Source: Acinetobacter sp. ANC 4470 (GTDB lineage: Bacteria; Pseudomonadota; Gammaproteobacteria; Pseudomonadales; Moraxellaceae). From it: a DNA stretch of 64,000 nt. The notes beneath the pieces are model-generated. The model had not been told where the DNA came from, ran no database searches, and saw nothing but the letters and a program-made list of their open reading frames with translations. Positions within the stretch are counted from its first letter, which is position 1. Every line of letters starts with the position of its first letter. A program made the translations under genes and the position numbers. Of the stretch, positions 1 through 8,808 are shown one piece after another. The stretch is from the NCBI RefSeq assembly GCF_002135335.1, contig NZ_NEGC01000004.1:267476-331475 (forward strand), written 5' to 3'.

Positions 1-285
1 GCCAAACCATTCTTCTAAATCCACGATGTCTGAATATTCAGGTTCCATATACACATAAATCGTAATGACCCATTCTGCCGTGTCAGACTCTTCATCTTCA
101 AACATGCTGATTTTTTGTTCTTCTTTAAGCAAATAAAGTGCACATTTTTCAGCTTGTTCTTCAGTTTGGAATGCAATAGAAAACTCTATTTCATGCGCTT
201 CTGTTAGGTCATCACCATCTTCAGCCATTTGCCAAAGTACATTACCATTGTCGTCATCTGGAAATTGTTCAAAATTACGTGTCAT
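1..285 (-). CDS. rraB: RraB-like ribonuclease E inhibitor family protein (3' end outside window)
   Basis: An open frame starts with ATG at 285 on the minus strand and runs 95 codons to the window edge with no stop. AAGGAAA lies about 7 bases before the ATG. The protein is acidic, with a Gly-Asp-Asp segment near residue 25 and a Phe-x-Ile-x-Phe strand followed by a helix rich in Glu and Ala, the pattern of the RraB family (PF06877). RraB binds the C-terminal region of RNase E and dampens mRNA decay in E. coli. The sequence is divergent from the E. coli protein, so RNase E binding is inferred. The C-terminus is not visible. Confidence 0.7.
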   Translation of the reverse strand, partial: MTRNFEQFPDDDNGNVLWQMAEDGDDLTEAHEIEFSIAFQTEEQAEKCALYLLKEEQKISMFEDEESDTAEWVITIYVYMEPEYSDIVDLEEWFG

Positions 286-440
286 GGGGAGTTTCCTTAT
301 CTTCATTATGTACAGCTATAGCATTGTACTTAGATTAGCTCAAGTTTGTTTCAATTTGCAGATGCTATTTATAATGAGTAGACAAAAGGTTACATGCTTA
401 AAACCAACGTTCCTAACTGAGTCACTTGCCTAAAAATTAA

Positions 441-735
441 TTAAAAAGGCATATTTCCTTTAATTTCAATATGTTCTCCACTCAACGGCTGCTTAAATGC
501 CAAGATGCTTAGCAAACATTAAAATACCCGAGGTTGCCATATCTAGGCGATGGGTAATTTTGGCATGCGGGTATTTTTCAACAGCACGTAAATAGGCACT
601 GTCATGATGCTCAGGTAAACGCCCGGGTACAGACAATAAACCCGCAGGCTTGTCGATCACCAGCAAATCATCATCTTCATAGACGATGCAAAGTGGTTGT
701 TGCGGAGGCATATAAACAAAGTGGTTTGAAGGCAT
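441..735 (-). pseudogene. RluA-family pseudouridine synthase, internally deleted
   Basis: The readable frame (735 down to 493) gives only 80 residues; relatives have roughly 210-230. It holds the family N-terminus: Asp-Lys-Pro-Ala-Gly near residue 30 and the catalytic His-Arg-Leu-Asp-x-Ala-Thr-Ser-Gly motif with the catalytic Asp at about 65. After Met-Phe-Ala-Lys it meets a stop within six codons. In another frame, directly behind the break, a typical RluA C-terminal tail can be read (Phe-Lys-Gln-Pro-Leu-Ser-Gly-Glu-His) ending at a TAA at 441-443. The middle of the gene is therefore missing and the two ends are out of frame. The product should be inactive. A sequencing error could explain the frame change but not the lost middle. 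Confidence 0.75.
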
Positions 736-819
736 AGTGTACGGCGTAATCGAAAAAATTTAGAGGAAAAATAATAAGGAAAAATTCAGCTGTCAATCAC
801 TGGATAAGGTCGTATCAGC

Positions 820-1533
820 TTAATCTGCCAGATAATAATCCACCGTTGACACGACTCGTACTTTCTTTAAGTACGGCGTATTACTGTCCCGATCTTCAAT
901 ACTAAACAAGCCCTGATTTGCCGATTTAATTTTACCTAAACCGCTTTTAGAATCGGCAGCAAATTTTTCTGCAACGCTGCGTGCATTTTGCGTTGCTTGC
1001 TCAATCATGGCAGGTTTAATGTCATTCAATTTGGTAAATAAATATTCGGTTCGTTGTCCAGAGTCATCGCCACCAAAGGCAATGCCTTTTTTACCCAATA
1101 CCACTAAACGACTTTGTGCCCCACGTACCGCATCTATTTTATGAGTATATACGGTAATGGTTTGATGGGCGGTATAACGTAGCGCAACATTTGCATCGCC
1201 GCCATATTGTTGGGCATATTTATCGGTGGTGCCGGGGGCAGCAGTGGTAATTTCCTCTGCCGTAAAACCTTCACTTTTTAAAAATGCCTGAATTTGTTGA
1301 GTATGGGTTTCCATCGTGTCGTATAACTGGGTCAGATCTTGATTGGCTGAACTAAAACGAATGGGCCACACTGCCACGTCGGCTTTCACTTCACGTTCCG
1401 ATAAACCTTTGACTGAAACAATCCGTTCATATTGTTTAATTTTCAGTGCGCTATTGGCTAAAATCCAGCCCGCGATAATCATACCCAAGCAAATTAAACC
1501 ACCTAAAATAAGTGCGGGTTTGAGTTGATTCAT
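820..1533 (-). CDS. SIMPL domain protein (DUF541), membrane anchored
   Basis: The 237-residue protein has one hydrophobic segment at about residues 8-26 followed by a soluble domain of the SIMPL/DUF541 type: an early Val-Ser-Val-Lys-Gly-Leu-Ser-Glu-Arg-Glu-Val strand, a Thr-Thr-Ala-Ala-Pro motif near the middle, and a C-terminal Val-Ser-Thr-Val-Asp-Tyr-Tyr strand. The family is mostly periplasmic or outer-membrane facing and has been linked to oxidative-stress tolerance in E. coli (YggE); no enzyme activity is known. It stands alone, with a long AT-rich gap upstream. The signal-anchor topology (N-in, domain in periplasm) is inferred. Confidence 0.85.
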   Translation of the reverse strand: MNQLKPALILGGLICLGMIIAGWILANSALKIKQYERIVSVKGLSEREVKADVAVWPIRFSSANQDLTQLYDTMETHTQQIQAFLKSEGFTAEEITTAAPGTTDKYAQQYGGDANVALRYTAHQTITVYTHKIDAVRGAQSRLVVLGKKGIAFGGDDSGQRTEYLFTKLNDIKPAMIEQATQNARSVAEKFAADSKSGLGKIKSANQGLFSIEDRDSNTPYLKKVRVVSTVDYYLAD

Positions 1534-2190
1534 TAGACTAAACTCCTTTTACCAATTATTTTTATCCAGTTTTTGTGGTTGTATTATCGCTAGCACAGTA
1601 GAACAAAACACGTTGAAATTATTTTTAATAGAGACTCAGGATATATAACGATTCCCTGCATAGCAGCAGATTGCCTTTAAAGTAACAGATTTGATATATG
1701 GATATGAATTGTTCATTTGTATCTACATTTTTTAATTTAAAATTTATTCTATATTTATGATTTTTAATTATTTTTACATTCTTATTCTGTTTTATTCGAT
1801 AAATAATTTTTTAGGGTGTTGGGGAAAACATTATGTTTTACTTCAACAATTATAGCTTTGTAAGCGATAACTTTTAGCCTATAAACTTGTGATCTATAGC
1901 GTCCTAAGCCGAATCGAGACCTTTTGGGCGAGTACCACACTGACTTTATAAGTAACTGGTAGCATCTACTCTTTTCGATCCCCGTCACACCCTTGAGATA
2001 CAATTTAACAAGATCGCTTCGGAATTATTTCCCTAAGAAAAACCAATTTTCATATTTTTTAGTAAAATTTCTCATATAAAATTAAAATAATAGTATTTTT
2101 TACCATTTTGAATAAGATATTGATTTTTTATTTCGCAAAAACACCAAATAAGAGAATTAAATCGTCTATTTAAAACATCCTGTCATCCAT
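1534..2190. other. 657-base AT-rich gap with no clear gene
   Basis: Most of the stretch is strongly AT-rich. A patch at about 1850-2005 is less AT-rich and carries a 73-codon minus-strand frame (2003 to 1782) that starts with TTG, has no good ribosome site and resembles no family known to me. It may be a decayed gene or an RNA; nothing supports either. No tRNA fold, repeat pair or strong terminator was seen. Confidence 0.4.
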
Positions 2191-2937
2191 TTAAAATTTT
2201 GAAAAACCTAATTCGTCAAAATCTTTAATTTTGGATAAATAGATCGGTGCTAAATTAACTTTACTCCATGTTTCTTTAAATTTTGGGTCGTCATCGAAGT
2301 CTTCATTTAAATTTTTACGAATAACTTTTTTAGCCGTTAAAAAATTGATACTGGTTTCGCTTTGAACATATGGTCCATGATTACTGGAATCATCATAACC
2401 AATTAAGCGTAGGTCATTGTCTTGTGCTCTAAAACTATAGTTCCAATAGCCATAGCGCCCATGACCATAATGAACGTTGAGTAAGCCTTTTTCGATGGAG
2501 ATCCATAACTCCGGCGCAAAATACACGCCACCCTCTTCATTTTCTGAGGAGAAACAACTGAGGTTGCTTAGGACTTGTTTGTATTTATCTTTATCGGCAA
2601 GCAAGACAATGATGCCACGGCGGTTTCGATCCAGTTTTCCACGATATTCATGATCGACCCATTCTTTAGGATTTGTTCCTTTCACAATTAAGAGCAAATC
2701 TTTTACGCCATCTTTATTTAAGTCACCTTCAACCGCTTCAAACAACACATATTTGGCAGGAATATAAGTCTTATATTTGATTTGGTCTTTTTGCAGTTTG
2801 ACTTGTTCGAATGTGGGTTTTGTTTCTTGTGCAAAAGTAATTTGAGGAATAAAAAATGTGGCTGATAAGGTTAGAAATGTGCTTAGGAGTAGTTTAGGTT
2901 TCATCGTTTTTATTAAAATTTTCATAAGTGTGAACAT
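2191..2937 (-). CDS. secreted protein of unknown function with an FG-GAP-like Asp-rich loop
   Basis: The 248-residue frame begins with a short basic stretch and a hydrophobic signal peptide that probably ends at Ala-Gln near residue 36 (Thr-Phe-Ala-Gln-Glu). The initiator may be the third Met, at 2904 (Met-Lys-Pro-Lys), which gives a cleaner signal peptide; no ribosome site separates the choices. Around residue 71 the segment Gly-Asp-Leu-Asn-Lys-Asp-Gly-Val-Lys-Asp resembles the calcium-binding loop of FG-GAP/VCBS repeats, and similar periplasmic proteins are common as singletons in Acinetobacter. There is no catalytic motif. It is flanked by AT-rich spacers and is probably monocistronic. Confidence 0.6.
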   Translation of the reverse strand: MFTLMKILIKTMKPKLLLSTFLTLSATFFIPQITFAQETKPTFEQVKLQKDQIKYKTYIPAKYVLFEAVEGDLNKDGVKDLLLIVKGTNPKEWVDHEYRGKLDRNRRGIIVLLADKDKYKQVLSNLSCFSSENEEGGVYFAPELWISIEKGLLNVHYGHGRYGYWNYSFRAQDNDLRLIGYDDSSNHGPYVQSETSINFLTAKKVIRKNLNEDFDDDPKFKETWSKVNLAPIYLSKIKDFDELGFSKF

Positions 2938-3067
2938 CGATTATTAAGGAGAAAAAAATTGTATTTTTCTCATAAACAGTACATCAAGCATATACGTAGT
3001 GATGGTTTTAAAAATTCATTGGTTATTGATATAAAATTAAAATAACCACTTCATCAGTATTCCATAC

Positions 3068-3646
3068 TTACAGCACAGCACTATTCATATTTTCTTGTTT
3101 CTTCCGTCTTACCCAACGCACTGCTAAAACAATCAATAGCAACACAAGCGCAACGACCAACACGGGTACCATCAACGACAAAACCGACAGTAAAAATGCC
3201 CCTATCCACTCACCTGTAGAAACCACAGGGTTTGCAATACCACCCGTTGTTGCTGTTGATAAACCACGAACTGCAACTGTACTCATTTGCACTGCACCTG
3301 CCGTACCACCACCGACAATAATCGCTGCCGCCCAACTGGCAAACTGTGACATTTCCCCACTACTAACCGCCATTGTTGCAAGCGTCCCTGCAATCATCGC
3401 CGCAGGAGTTGCAACTGTATCTAATAAATTATCCACCCACGGTACATAATAAGCTGCTATTTCACAAACCGTTGCCACCGCTAAAGCAATACACACAGAA
3501 GGCATTGCCAGCCAATCAAAGCCCTTCATCGGTTCAAACCATCCCATCAGGGATGCCACGCTCATCACCAACAAAGGGACAAAGACACGAAAACCACAGG
3601 CAGCGCTTAAACCGATACCTATACATAAACCTAATATTGTTTCCAT
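3068..3646 (-). CDS. DUF4126 family membrane protein
   Basis: This is a very hydrophobic protein of 192 residues with about four to five predicted membrane segments, Gly- and Ala-rich helices, and a basic C-terminal tail (Arg-Trp-Val-Arg-Arg-Lys-Lys). The start Gly-Leu-Cys-Ile-Gly-Ile-Gly-Leu-Ser-Ala-Ala-Cys-Gly-Phe-Arg and the central Pro-Trp-Val-Asp-Asn-Leu-Leu-Asp are typical of DUF4126. I chose the ATG at 3646 because GGAG lies about seven bases upstream; the longer TTG start at 3658 overlaps that site. The function is unknown. Confidence 0.8.
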   Translation of the reverse strand: METILGLCIGIGLSAACGFRVFVPLLVMSVASLMGWFEPMKGFDWLAMPSVCIALAVATVCEIAAYYVPWVDNLLDTVATPAAMIAGTLATMAVSSGEMSQFASWAAAIIVGGGTAGAVQMSTVAVRGLSTATTGGIANPVVSTGEWIGAFLLSVLSLMVPVLVVALVLLLIVLAVRWVRRKKQENMNSAVL

Positions 3647-3786
3647 TGTGTTCTCCAAACTTATTTATTGTGATTGGCTGTTATTGTTTTATCTCATTTG
3701 ATTATAAATTAACAAAAAGCCCTATCAAGTGATAGGGCTTTTATATAAAACAGGATTGGCTGTTTTATGAATGTCGCTAGGCACTT

Positions 3787-3921
3787 TTATTTTTTAAATT
3801 CAGTGCCATGGCATTTGGTACACGGGGGTAAACGGTCTGTACCAATTTCTAAGTAAGTGCGACGTCCGCACTGAATACAAAAATAGAAGCCTGTTCCGGG
3901 TTTTTCGCCAGCAGTAACCAT
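3787..3921 (-). CDS. small zinc-ribbon protein
   Basis: The 44-residue protein carries two Cys-x2-Cys knuckles (Phe-Cys-Ile-Gln-Cys-Gly and Pro-Cys-Thr-Lys-Cys-His), spaced as in zinc ribbons, and starts Met-Val-Thr-Ala-Gly-Glu-Lys-Pro-Gly, a stretch shared by short zinc-ribbon proteins of many bacteria. I moved the start to the ATG at 3921, which has GGAG seven bases upstream. The frame could be extended to 4014, but the added 31 residues look like untranslated leader. No function is assigned to the family; zinc binding is inferred from the cysteines. Confidence 0.75.
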   Translation of the reverse strand: MVTAGEKPGTGFYFCIQCGRRTYLEIGTDRLPPCTKCHGTEFKK

Positions 3922-4041
3922 TTTTGTTCTCCATATGTTTTTAGAAATGGTGAACCTAGTATAACTTTTTTGTGATGGTTGTCTATTGTCCATTTCGACA
4001 GTTGATGATGTCATTTATGCAAGAAATGATTTCAAAACTTT

Positions 4042-5871
4042 TTATTTTCCCCTATTTGCTTTCCTCGATTTTTTTTGAATTTTGGACTTCGGCTTTCTAT
4101 TTACTTTTTTTCTAAACTCTTCGGCTTCGTGCTCAAAGAAATCTTCTCTAATTAAACGTTGTAAATTCATAGGAATTTTCTTTAACTCATATTTTTCGCC
4201 TGCTAATGTTTTAAAATAAATCTCATCAAAAATATCTGCCTCCTCTAATGCGAGTGGGATGTAATCGGCTTTCGCTGAAATAAATCCTTGCAAACCACCC
4301 TCATACTTTAAATATGCACCAACATATTCTAACTCATCCATACTCACTACTTTATTATGTAGTTGATTTTTTTGTGATAAAAATCCATAAAAGTCAGAAT
4401 AATTTAATTTTAAGTGTTCCCATGCATGAACAATACTGTCAAGATTTGCAATATCTATTACCCAAGGATAGGTTTCATCAACTTGTTTATCTAATAAATA
4501 ATTTAAATTACAACCAAGAGCACCAAAATCATCCCTTGTTACACAAATAGTATGAATAACTTTAATTTCTTTCAAAGGGATCTCTGTTAAAAGCTTTCCT
4601 TTTTTGGTATATAAAGTTAATTTTTTATCTTCTAACACTCTCTTTTTTAAACTATTTGCTTGATCAAATGCCTTCTGTAATCCTGTACTACTTTTAAAGT
4701 GACCTCTAATTTTAATAAAAGCCTTTTCAGTATCGCGCATTGGTTCTTTGGGTGGCGATGCTTTTGCCTCTACAATCAATAAAACGCCATTATCATAAAT
4801 TACTAAATCATGTTCATTTCTAGAATTATTATTTTCAAATGCACTTTCATAAAACAATGCATCAGAACTACAAATTTTCTTGAATAGTTCGCCTGTTTTT
4901 ATTTCTAATTTTTTATCACGAGCCTTTACTATTTTTTGAGCATTTGGAACATTTTTATATAAAAACCCCTCTAAAAAGTTAATGATTGAAATAAAAAAAG
5001 AATTATTCAACACATAATAAATTTTATTTTCTTCATAAAATAAAGATTTAAACGAAACAGGATTTTTATCAGTAAGATATATAATTTCTTCAACACCACC
5101 TCTTTTCAAGCCAAACACAGACAATATATTATTATATTTTTCTGCTCCTATTTTTTCTAAAACTTTAGACGACTCAATTGAAAATAAGTTAAGAGTATTT
5201 TCAAAAAGTCTCTGTCCTCTTTTTCTTAATTCTTCATCATTTCTAATGCTATTAATTTCAGTATTATAATTTTCGATATTCTCATCTAACTTTGATAAAA
5301 AATTTTCTCTACTTTTATCCAAGTAATTATAATCTTCTTGTAAATCATCCATTGCTCTTTGAATTTCATCTTCTAAAGCACTTGCAAAATCAATTAAATC
5401 TTTTACAGTAAAGCCATAAGTATCATGTACTAGGGGAGAATATCCATCAAACCAAAATAAAACCCACTCTCTAATTTGATGAGAGCTTAATGTCTTACTT
5501 GTAAAAAAATAATGAATAAAAGCAGACATTACTACTAGCTTTGTTTTTTTATCATTCTCATTATTCTTATCTACATCAAAATAGTTAAGAGTATAAAAAT
5601 TGAATATTTTATTTAGTAATTTACTAATTTTTTGATCTAAATCTTGACTAAACTCAATAGGACTTTCTGGTTCTTCTTGTGATACAGCTAAACCTAATAA
5701 ATAAGTCCCTTGCTGAAAAGGTGAGCTTAATACCTTAGATCTTCCATGATTAAACTCATGCTGTCGCATACTTACAAAATTTACCAAAGACTCTAAACTA
5801 ATCGTAGCAATTAATTGTTTTAGTTCTTCAATCGTTTTTAATAATTCAACATGTAATTCTGATTTCATCAT
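4042..5871 (-). CDS. large protein with PD-(D/E)XK nuclease-like motif
   Basis: The 609-residue protein is AT-rich and full of Lys and Asn, unlike its neighbours. Residues are counted from an upstream GTG at 5892. At about 166-230 lies a charged, probably coiled-coil region. At about 333-377 comes a nuclease-like core: a helix with Glu335, then Asp362, then Glu375-Ala-Lys377 at the end of a hydrophobic strand, the spacing of a PD-(D/E)XK fold. A Gln-rich helix near 405-416 follows, as in NERD-type nucleases. The C-terminal 30 residues are strongly basic. I preferred the ATG at 5871 because the GTG start would lie inside the acnD terminator. It may be an acquired defence or DNA-repair nuclease; the partner and substrate are unknown. 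Confidence 0.6.
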   Translation of the reverse strand: MMKSELHVELLKTIEELKQLIATISLESLVNFVSMRQHEFNHGRSKVLSSPFQQGTYLLGLAVSQEEPESPIEFSQDLDQKISKLLNKIFNFYTLNYFDVDKNNENDKKTKLVVMSAFIHYFFTSKTLSSHQIREWVLFWFDGYSPLVHDTYGFTVKDLIDFASALEDEIQRAMDDLQEDYNYLDKSRENFLSKLDENIENYNTEINSIRNDEELRKRGQRLFENTLNLFSIESSKVLEKIGAEKYNNILSVFGLKRGGVEEIIYLTDKNPVSFKSLFYEENKIYYVLNNSFFISIINFLEGFLYKNVPNAQKIVKARDKKLEIKTGELFKKICSSDALFYESAFENNNSRNEHDLVIYDNGVLLIVEAKASPPKEPMRDTEKAFIKIRGHFKSSTGLQKAFDQANSLKKRVLEDKKLTLYTKKGKLLTEIPLKEIKVIHTICVTRDDFGALGCNLNYLLDKQVDETYPWVIDIANLDSIVHAWEHLKLNYSDFYGFLSQKNQLHNKVVSMDELEYVGAYLKYEGGLQGFISAKADYIPLALEEADIFDEIYFKTLAGEKYELKKIPMNLQRLIREDFFEHEAEEFRKKVNRKPKSKIQKKSRKANRGK

Positions 5872-5879
5872 ATTCTCAG

Positions 5880-5913
5880 TAAAAAACCCCACTTAACAGT
5901 AGGGTCTTTTTTA
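5880..5913 (-). terminator. rho-independent terminator after acnD
   Basis: A 7-base stem (ACCCTAC with GTGGGGT on the minus strand, one G-T pair) encloses a 6-base loop and is followed by a run of T. It sits 30 bases past the acnD stop. A T run on the opposite side could make it act in both directions. Confidence 0.7.
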
Positions 5914-5942
5914 AACAATATCAATTACTTTAGCTTAAAGTA

Positions 5943-8549
5943 TCAAGCCACATTCCCTTCTAAAAAGTCCTGTGCAAAGCGCTGCAATACACCACCCGCT
6001 TCATACACATGCACTTCCTCTTCCGTGTCTAAACGACAGGTCACGGCAACTTCAACCACTTCATTTTTACCATCTTCCGTCGCACGCTCAATCACCAAAG
6101 TCAGGTCAGAACGTGGCGCAATATTCCCAATCACGCTATAAAGCTCCGTACCATCTAACTTTAAGGTTTTACGGTCAATGCCTGCTTTAAACTCAAGTGG
6201 TAACACGCCCATACCAACCAAATTGGTGCGATGAATACGCTCAAAACCTTCAGCAACAATCGCTTCTACACCTGCAAGACGCACACCCTTGGCAGCCCAG
6301 TCACGGCTTGAACCCTGACCATAGTCTTTACCCGCAATAATAATCAGCGGTTGCTTACGGTTCATGTAAACTTCAATTGCTTCCCACATACGCATCACTT
6401 CGCCTTCAGGCTCTACACGCGCTTTCGAACCTTGCTTAACCGTGCCGTCAGTACGAGTAACCATTTCATTAAACAATTTCGGATTGGCAAATGTGGCACG
6501 TTGTGTGGTCAAGTGATCGCCACGGTGCGTTGCATAAGAGTTAAAGTCTTCCTCAGGCACACCCATTTTCGCCAAATATTCACCCGAAGCACTGTCTAAT
6601 ACAATCGCATTCGATGGCGACAAATGATCGGTGGTGATGTTGTCACCCAAAATTGCCAACGGACGCATATTGGCTAAAGTCCGTGGTGCAGCCAAAGCCC
6701 CTTCCCAATACGGCGGACGGCGAATATAAGTACTTTTCGGACGCCAATCATATAACGGACTAGCTGCTTTTTCATGTACACCCAAATCAAACATTGGAAT
6801 ATAAATTTTACGGAACTGTTCGGGCTTCACTGCAACTTTCACCAAAGCATCAATTTCTTCATCTGACGGCCAAATGTCTTTGAGGTAAATTGGGTTACCA
6901 TCTTTATCATTACCCAAAACATCTTTTTCGATGTCAAAACGAATGGTTCCTGCAATGGCATAGGCAACCACTAATGGCGGTGAAGCCAAAAATGCTTGTT
7001 TTGCATAAGGATGGATACGACCATCAAAGTTACGGTTACCCGAAAGTACCGCAGTGGCATACAAATCACGGTCAATAATTTCTTGCTGAATTTTTGGATC
7101 TAACGCACCCGACATGCCGTTACAGGTGGTACATGCATAAGCGACAATCCCAAAACCAAGTTTTTCTAAATCGTGTAATACCCCTGCTTCCTCAAGGTAT
7201 AAAGCCGCAGCTTTAGAACCCGGTGCAAAAGAGGATTTCACCCACGGTTTACGCTCTAAGCCCAATTCATTGGCTTTACGTGCAAGCAAGCCTGCGGCAA
7301 CAGTATTTCGTGGGTTAGACGTATTGGTACATGAGGTAATGGCTGCAATAATCACCGCACCATCGGGCATTAAACCGTCGGTACGATGCTCAACCACACC
7401 GGCAATGCCTTTGGCTTTTAAATCGCTGGTAGATACACGTGCATGCGGGTTTGATGGCCCTGCAATGTTCCGCGTTACAGTTGATAAATCGAAACGCAGC
7501 ACACGCGGATATTGCGCTTGCTTCATATCCTCTGCCCAAAGACCAATTTCTTTAGCATAAGTTTCTACAAGTTTGATTTGATCTGCTTCACGGCCTGTAA
7601 GCGTTAAATAATCAATGGTGTTCTGGTCAATGTAGAACATTGCCGCAGTCGCGCCATATTCAGGGGTCATGTTGGAAATCGTGGCACGATCGCCTACCGA
7701 CATGCTGTCTGCACCTTCACCAAAGAACTCTAAATATGCACCGACCACACGTTCTTTACGCAAAAACTCAGTTAATGCCAACACGATATCCGTTGCAGTA
7801 ATGCCTGCCTTACGCTGACCTACCAGTTCCACACCAATAATGTCAGGAAGACGCATCCACGATGCACGACCTAACATCACATTCTCAGCTTCTAAACCAC
7901 CCACACCAATAGAGATGACACCTAAAGCATCGGTATGCGGCGTATGTGAATCTGTGCCTACACAAGTATCTGGATAAGCCACGCCACCACGGTTTTGAAT
8001 CACTGGCGACATTTTTTCCAAGTTAATTTGGTGCATGATGCCGTTGCCCGCAGGAATTACATCGACATTTTCAAAGGCTGTTTTTGTCCATTCGATAAAA
8101 TGGAAACGGTCTTCATTACGACGGTCTTCAATGGCACGGTTTTTTTCAAAAGCGTCAGGATCAGAACCGCCAAATTCCACAGCTAAAGAATGGTCTACGA
8201 TGAGCTGTGTTGGAACAACAGGATTCACTTTAGATGGATCACCCCCTTGTTCTGCAATCGCATCACGCAAGCCTGCAAGGTCTACAAGAGCCGTTTGCCC
8301 AAGGATGTCATGACAGACCACACGTGCAGGATACCAAGGGAAATCGTGGTCTTGTTTACGATTAATCAGTTCTTTTAACGATTGTTCTAATATTGCAGGG
8401 TCGCAACGGCGCACGAGCTGTTCAGCAAGTACTTTTGAAGTATAGGGAAGTTTTGCATATGCGCCTGACTGAATATCTTCTACGGCTTGGCGTACATCAA
8501 AATATTCGAGCTGGGTGTTTTGCAGTGTTTTGCGATAGTTGTTGTTCAT
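5943..8549 (-). CDS. acnD: Fe/S-dependent 2-methylcitrate dehydratase AcnD
   Basis: The 868-residue protein belongs to the aconitase superfamily and matches AcnD more closely than AcnA: it begins with the Tyr-Arg-Lys-x-Leu and Leu-Pro-Tyr-Thr-Ser segments of AcnD and has the AcnD length. Cys407, Cys473 and Cys476 are placed to bind the 4Fe-4S cluster. The swivel domain near the C-terminus carries Gly-Gln-Gly-Ser-Ser-Arg-Asp. AcnD dehydrates 2-methylcitrate in propionate breakdown and works with PrpF, which isomerises its product. Here it is not beside prpB, prpC or prpF, which is unusual. A purine-rich AGGCAGG lies upstream of the ATG. Confidence 0.88.
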   Translation of the reverse strand: MNNNYRKTLQNTQLEYFDVRQAVEDIQSGAYAKLPYTSKVLAEQLVRRCDPAILEQSLKELINRKQDHDFPWYPARVVCHDILGQTALVDLAGLRDAIAEQGGDPSKVNPVVPTQLIVDHSLAVEFGGSDPDAFEKNRAIEDRRNEDRFHFIEWTKTAFENVDVIPAGNGIMHQINLEKMSPVIQNRGGVAYPDTCVGTDSHTPHTDALGVISIGVGGLEAENVMLGRASWMRLPDIIGVELVGQRKAGITATDIVLALTEFLRKERVVGAYLEFFGEGADSMSVGDRATISNMTPEYGATAAMFYIDQNTIDYLTLTGREADQIKLVETYAKEIGLWAEDMKQAQYPRVLRFDLSTVTRNIAGPSNPHARVSTSDLKAKGIAGVVEHRTDGLMPDGAVIIAAITSCTNTSNPRNTVAAGLLARKANELGLERKPWVKSSFAPGSKAAALYLEEAGVLHDLEKLGFGIVAYACTTCNGMSGALDPKIQQEIIDRDLYATAVLSGNRNFDGRIHPYAKQAFLASPPLVVAYAIAGTIRFDIEKDVLGNDKDGNPIYLKDIWPSDEEIDALVKVAVKPEQFRKIYIPMFDLGVHEKAASPLYDWRPKSTYIRRPPYWEGALAAPRTLANMRPLAILGDNITTDHLSPSNAIVLDSASGEYLAKMGVPEEDFNSYATHRGDHLTTQRATFANPKLFNEMVTRTDGTVKQGSKARVEPEGEVMRMWEAIEVYMNRKQPLIIIAGKDYGQGSSRDWAAKGVRLAGVEAIVAEGFERIHRTNLVGMGVLPLEFKAGIDRKTLKLDGTELYSVIGNIAPRSDLTLVIERATEDGKNEVVEVAVTCRLDTEEEVHVYEAGGVLQRFAQDFLEGNVA

Positions 8550-8808
8550 AGCTTACCTGCCTTTTGAATCATTTTTTTACTACGTTTTTTGTTGATGATT
8601 TACACTCTGTTTGCAGGCATAGTACACTGTCAAAAAGCCATTTCCCAAATCTTATATATTTCATAATCTTAGATACAAAAACAGGGGTTTTTGAAACACT
8701 TGGTTACATATATTTTAAAATATTTACGGTAAAAGTGCATTTTTTTGCAAAATAGCGGAAAATGAGTTTAATTCTTTAGTATTAGATCTATTTTTTAGAG
8801 AGTAATAA

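Noticed and set aside
248..433. 61-codon plus-strand frame
   Set aside because: It runs antisense over the start and leader of the RraB-like gene and has no ribosome site.
5872..5892. GTG start for the PD-(D/E)XK gene
   Set aside because: It falls inside the acnD terminator stem; the ATG at 5871 avoids this.
5943..8549. Assignment as acnA (standard aconitase)
   Set aside because: Length and sequence follow AcnD; AcnA is longer and differs at the N-terminus.
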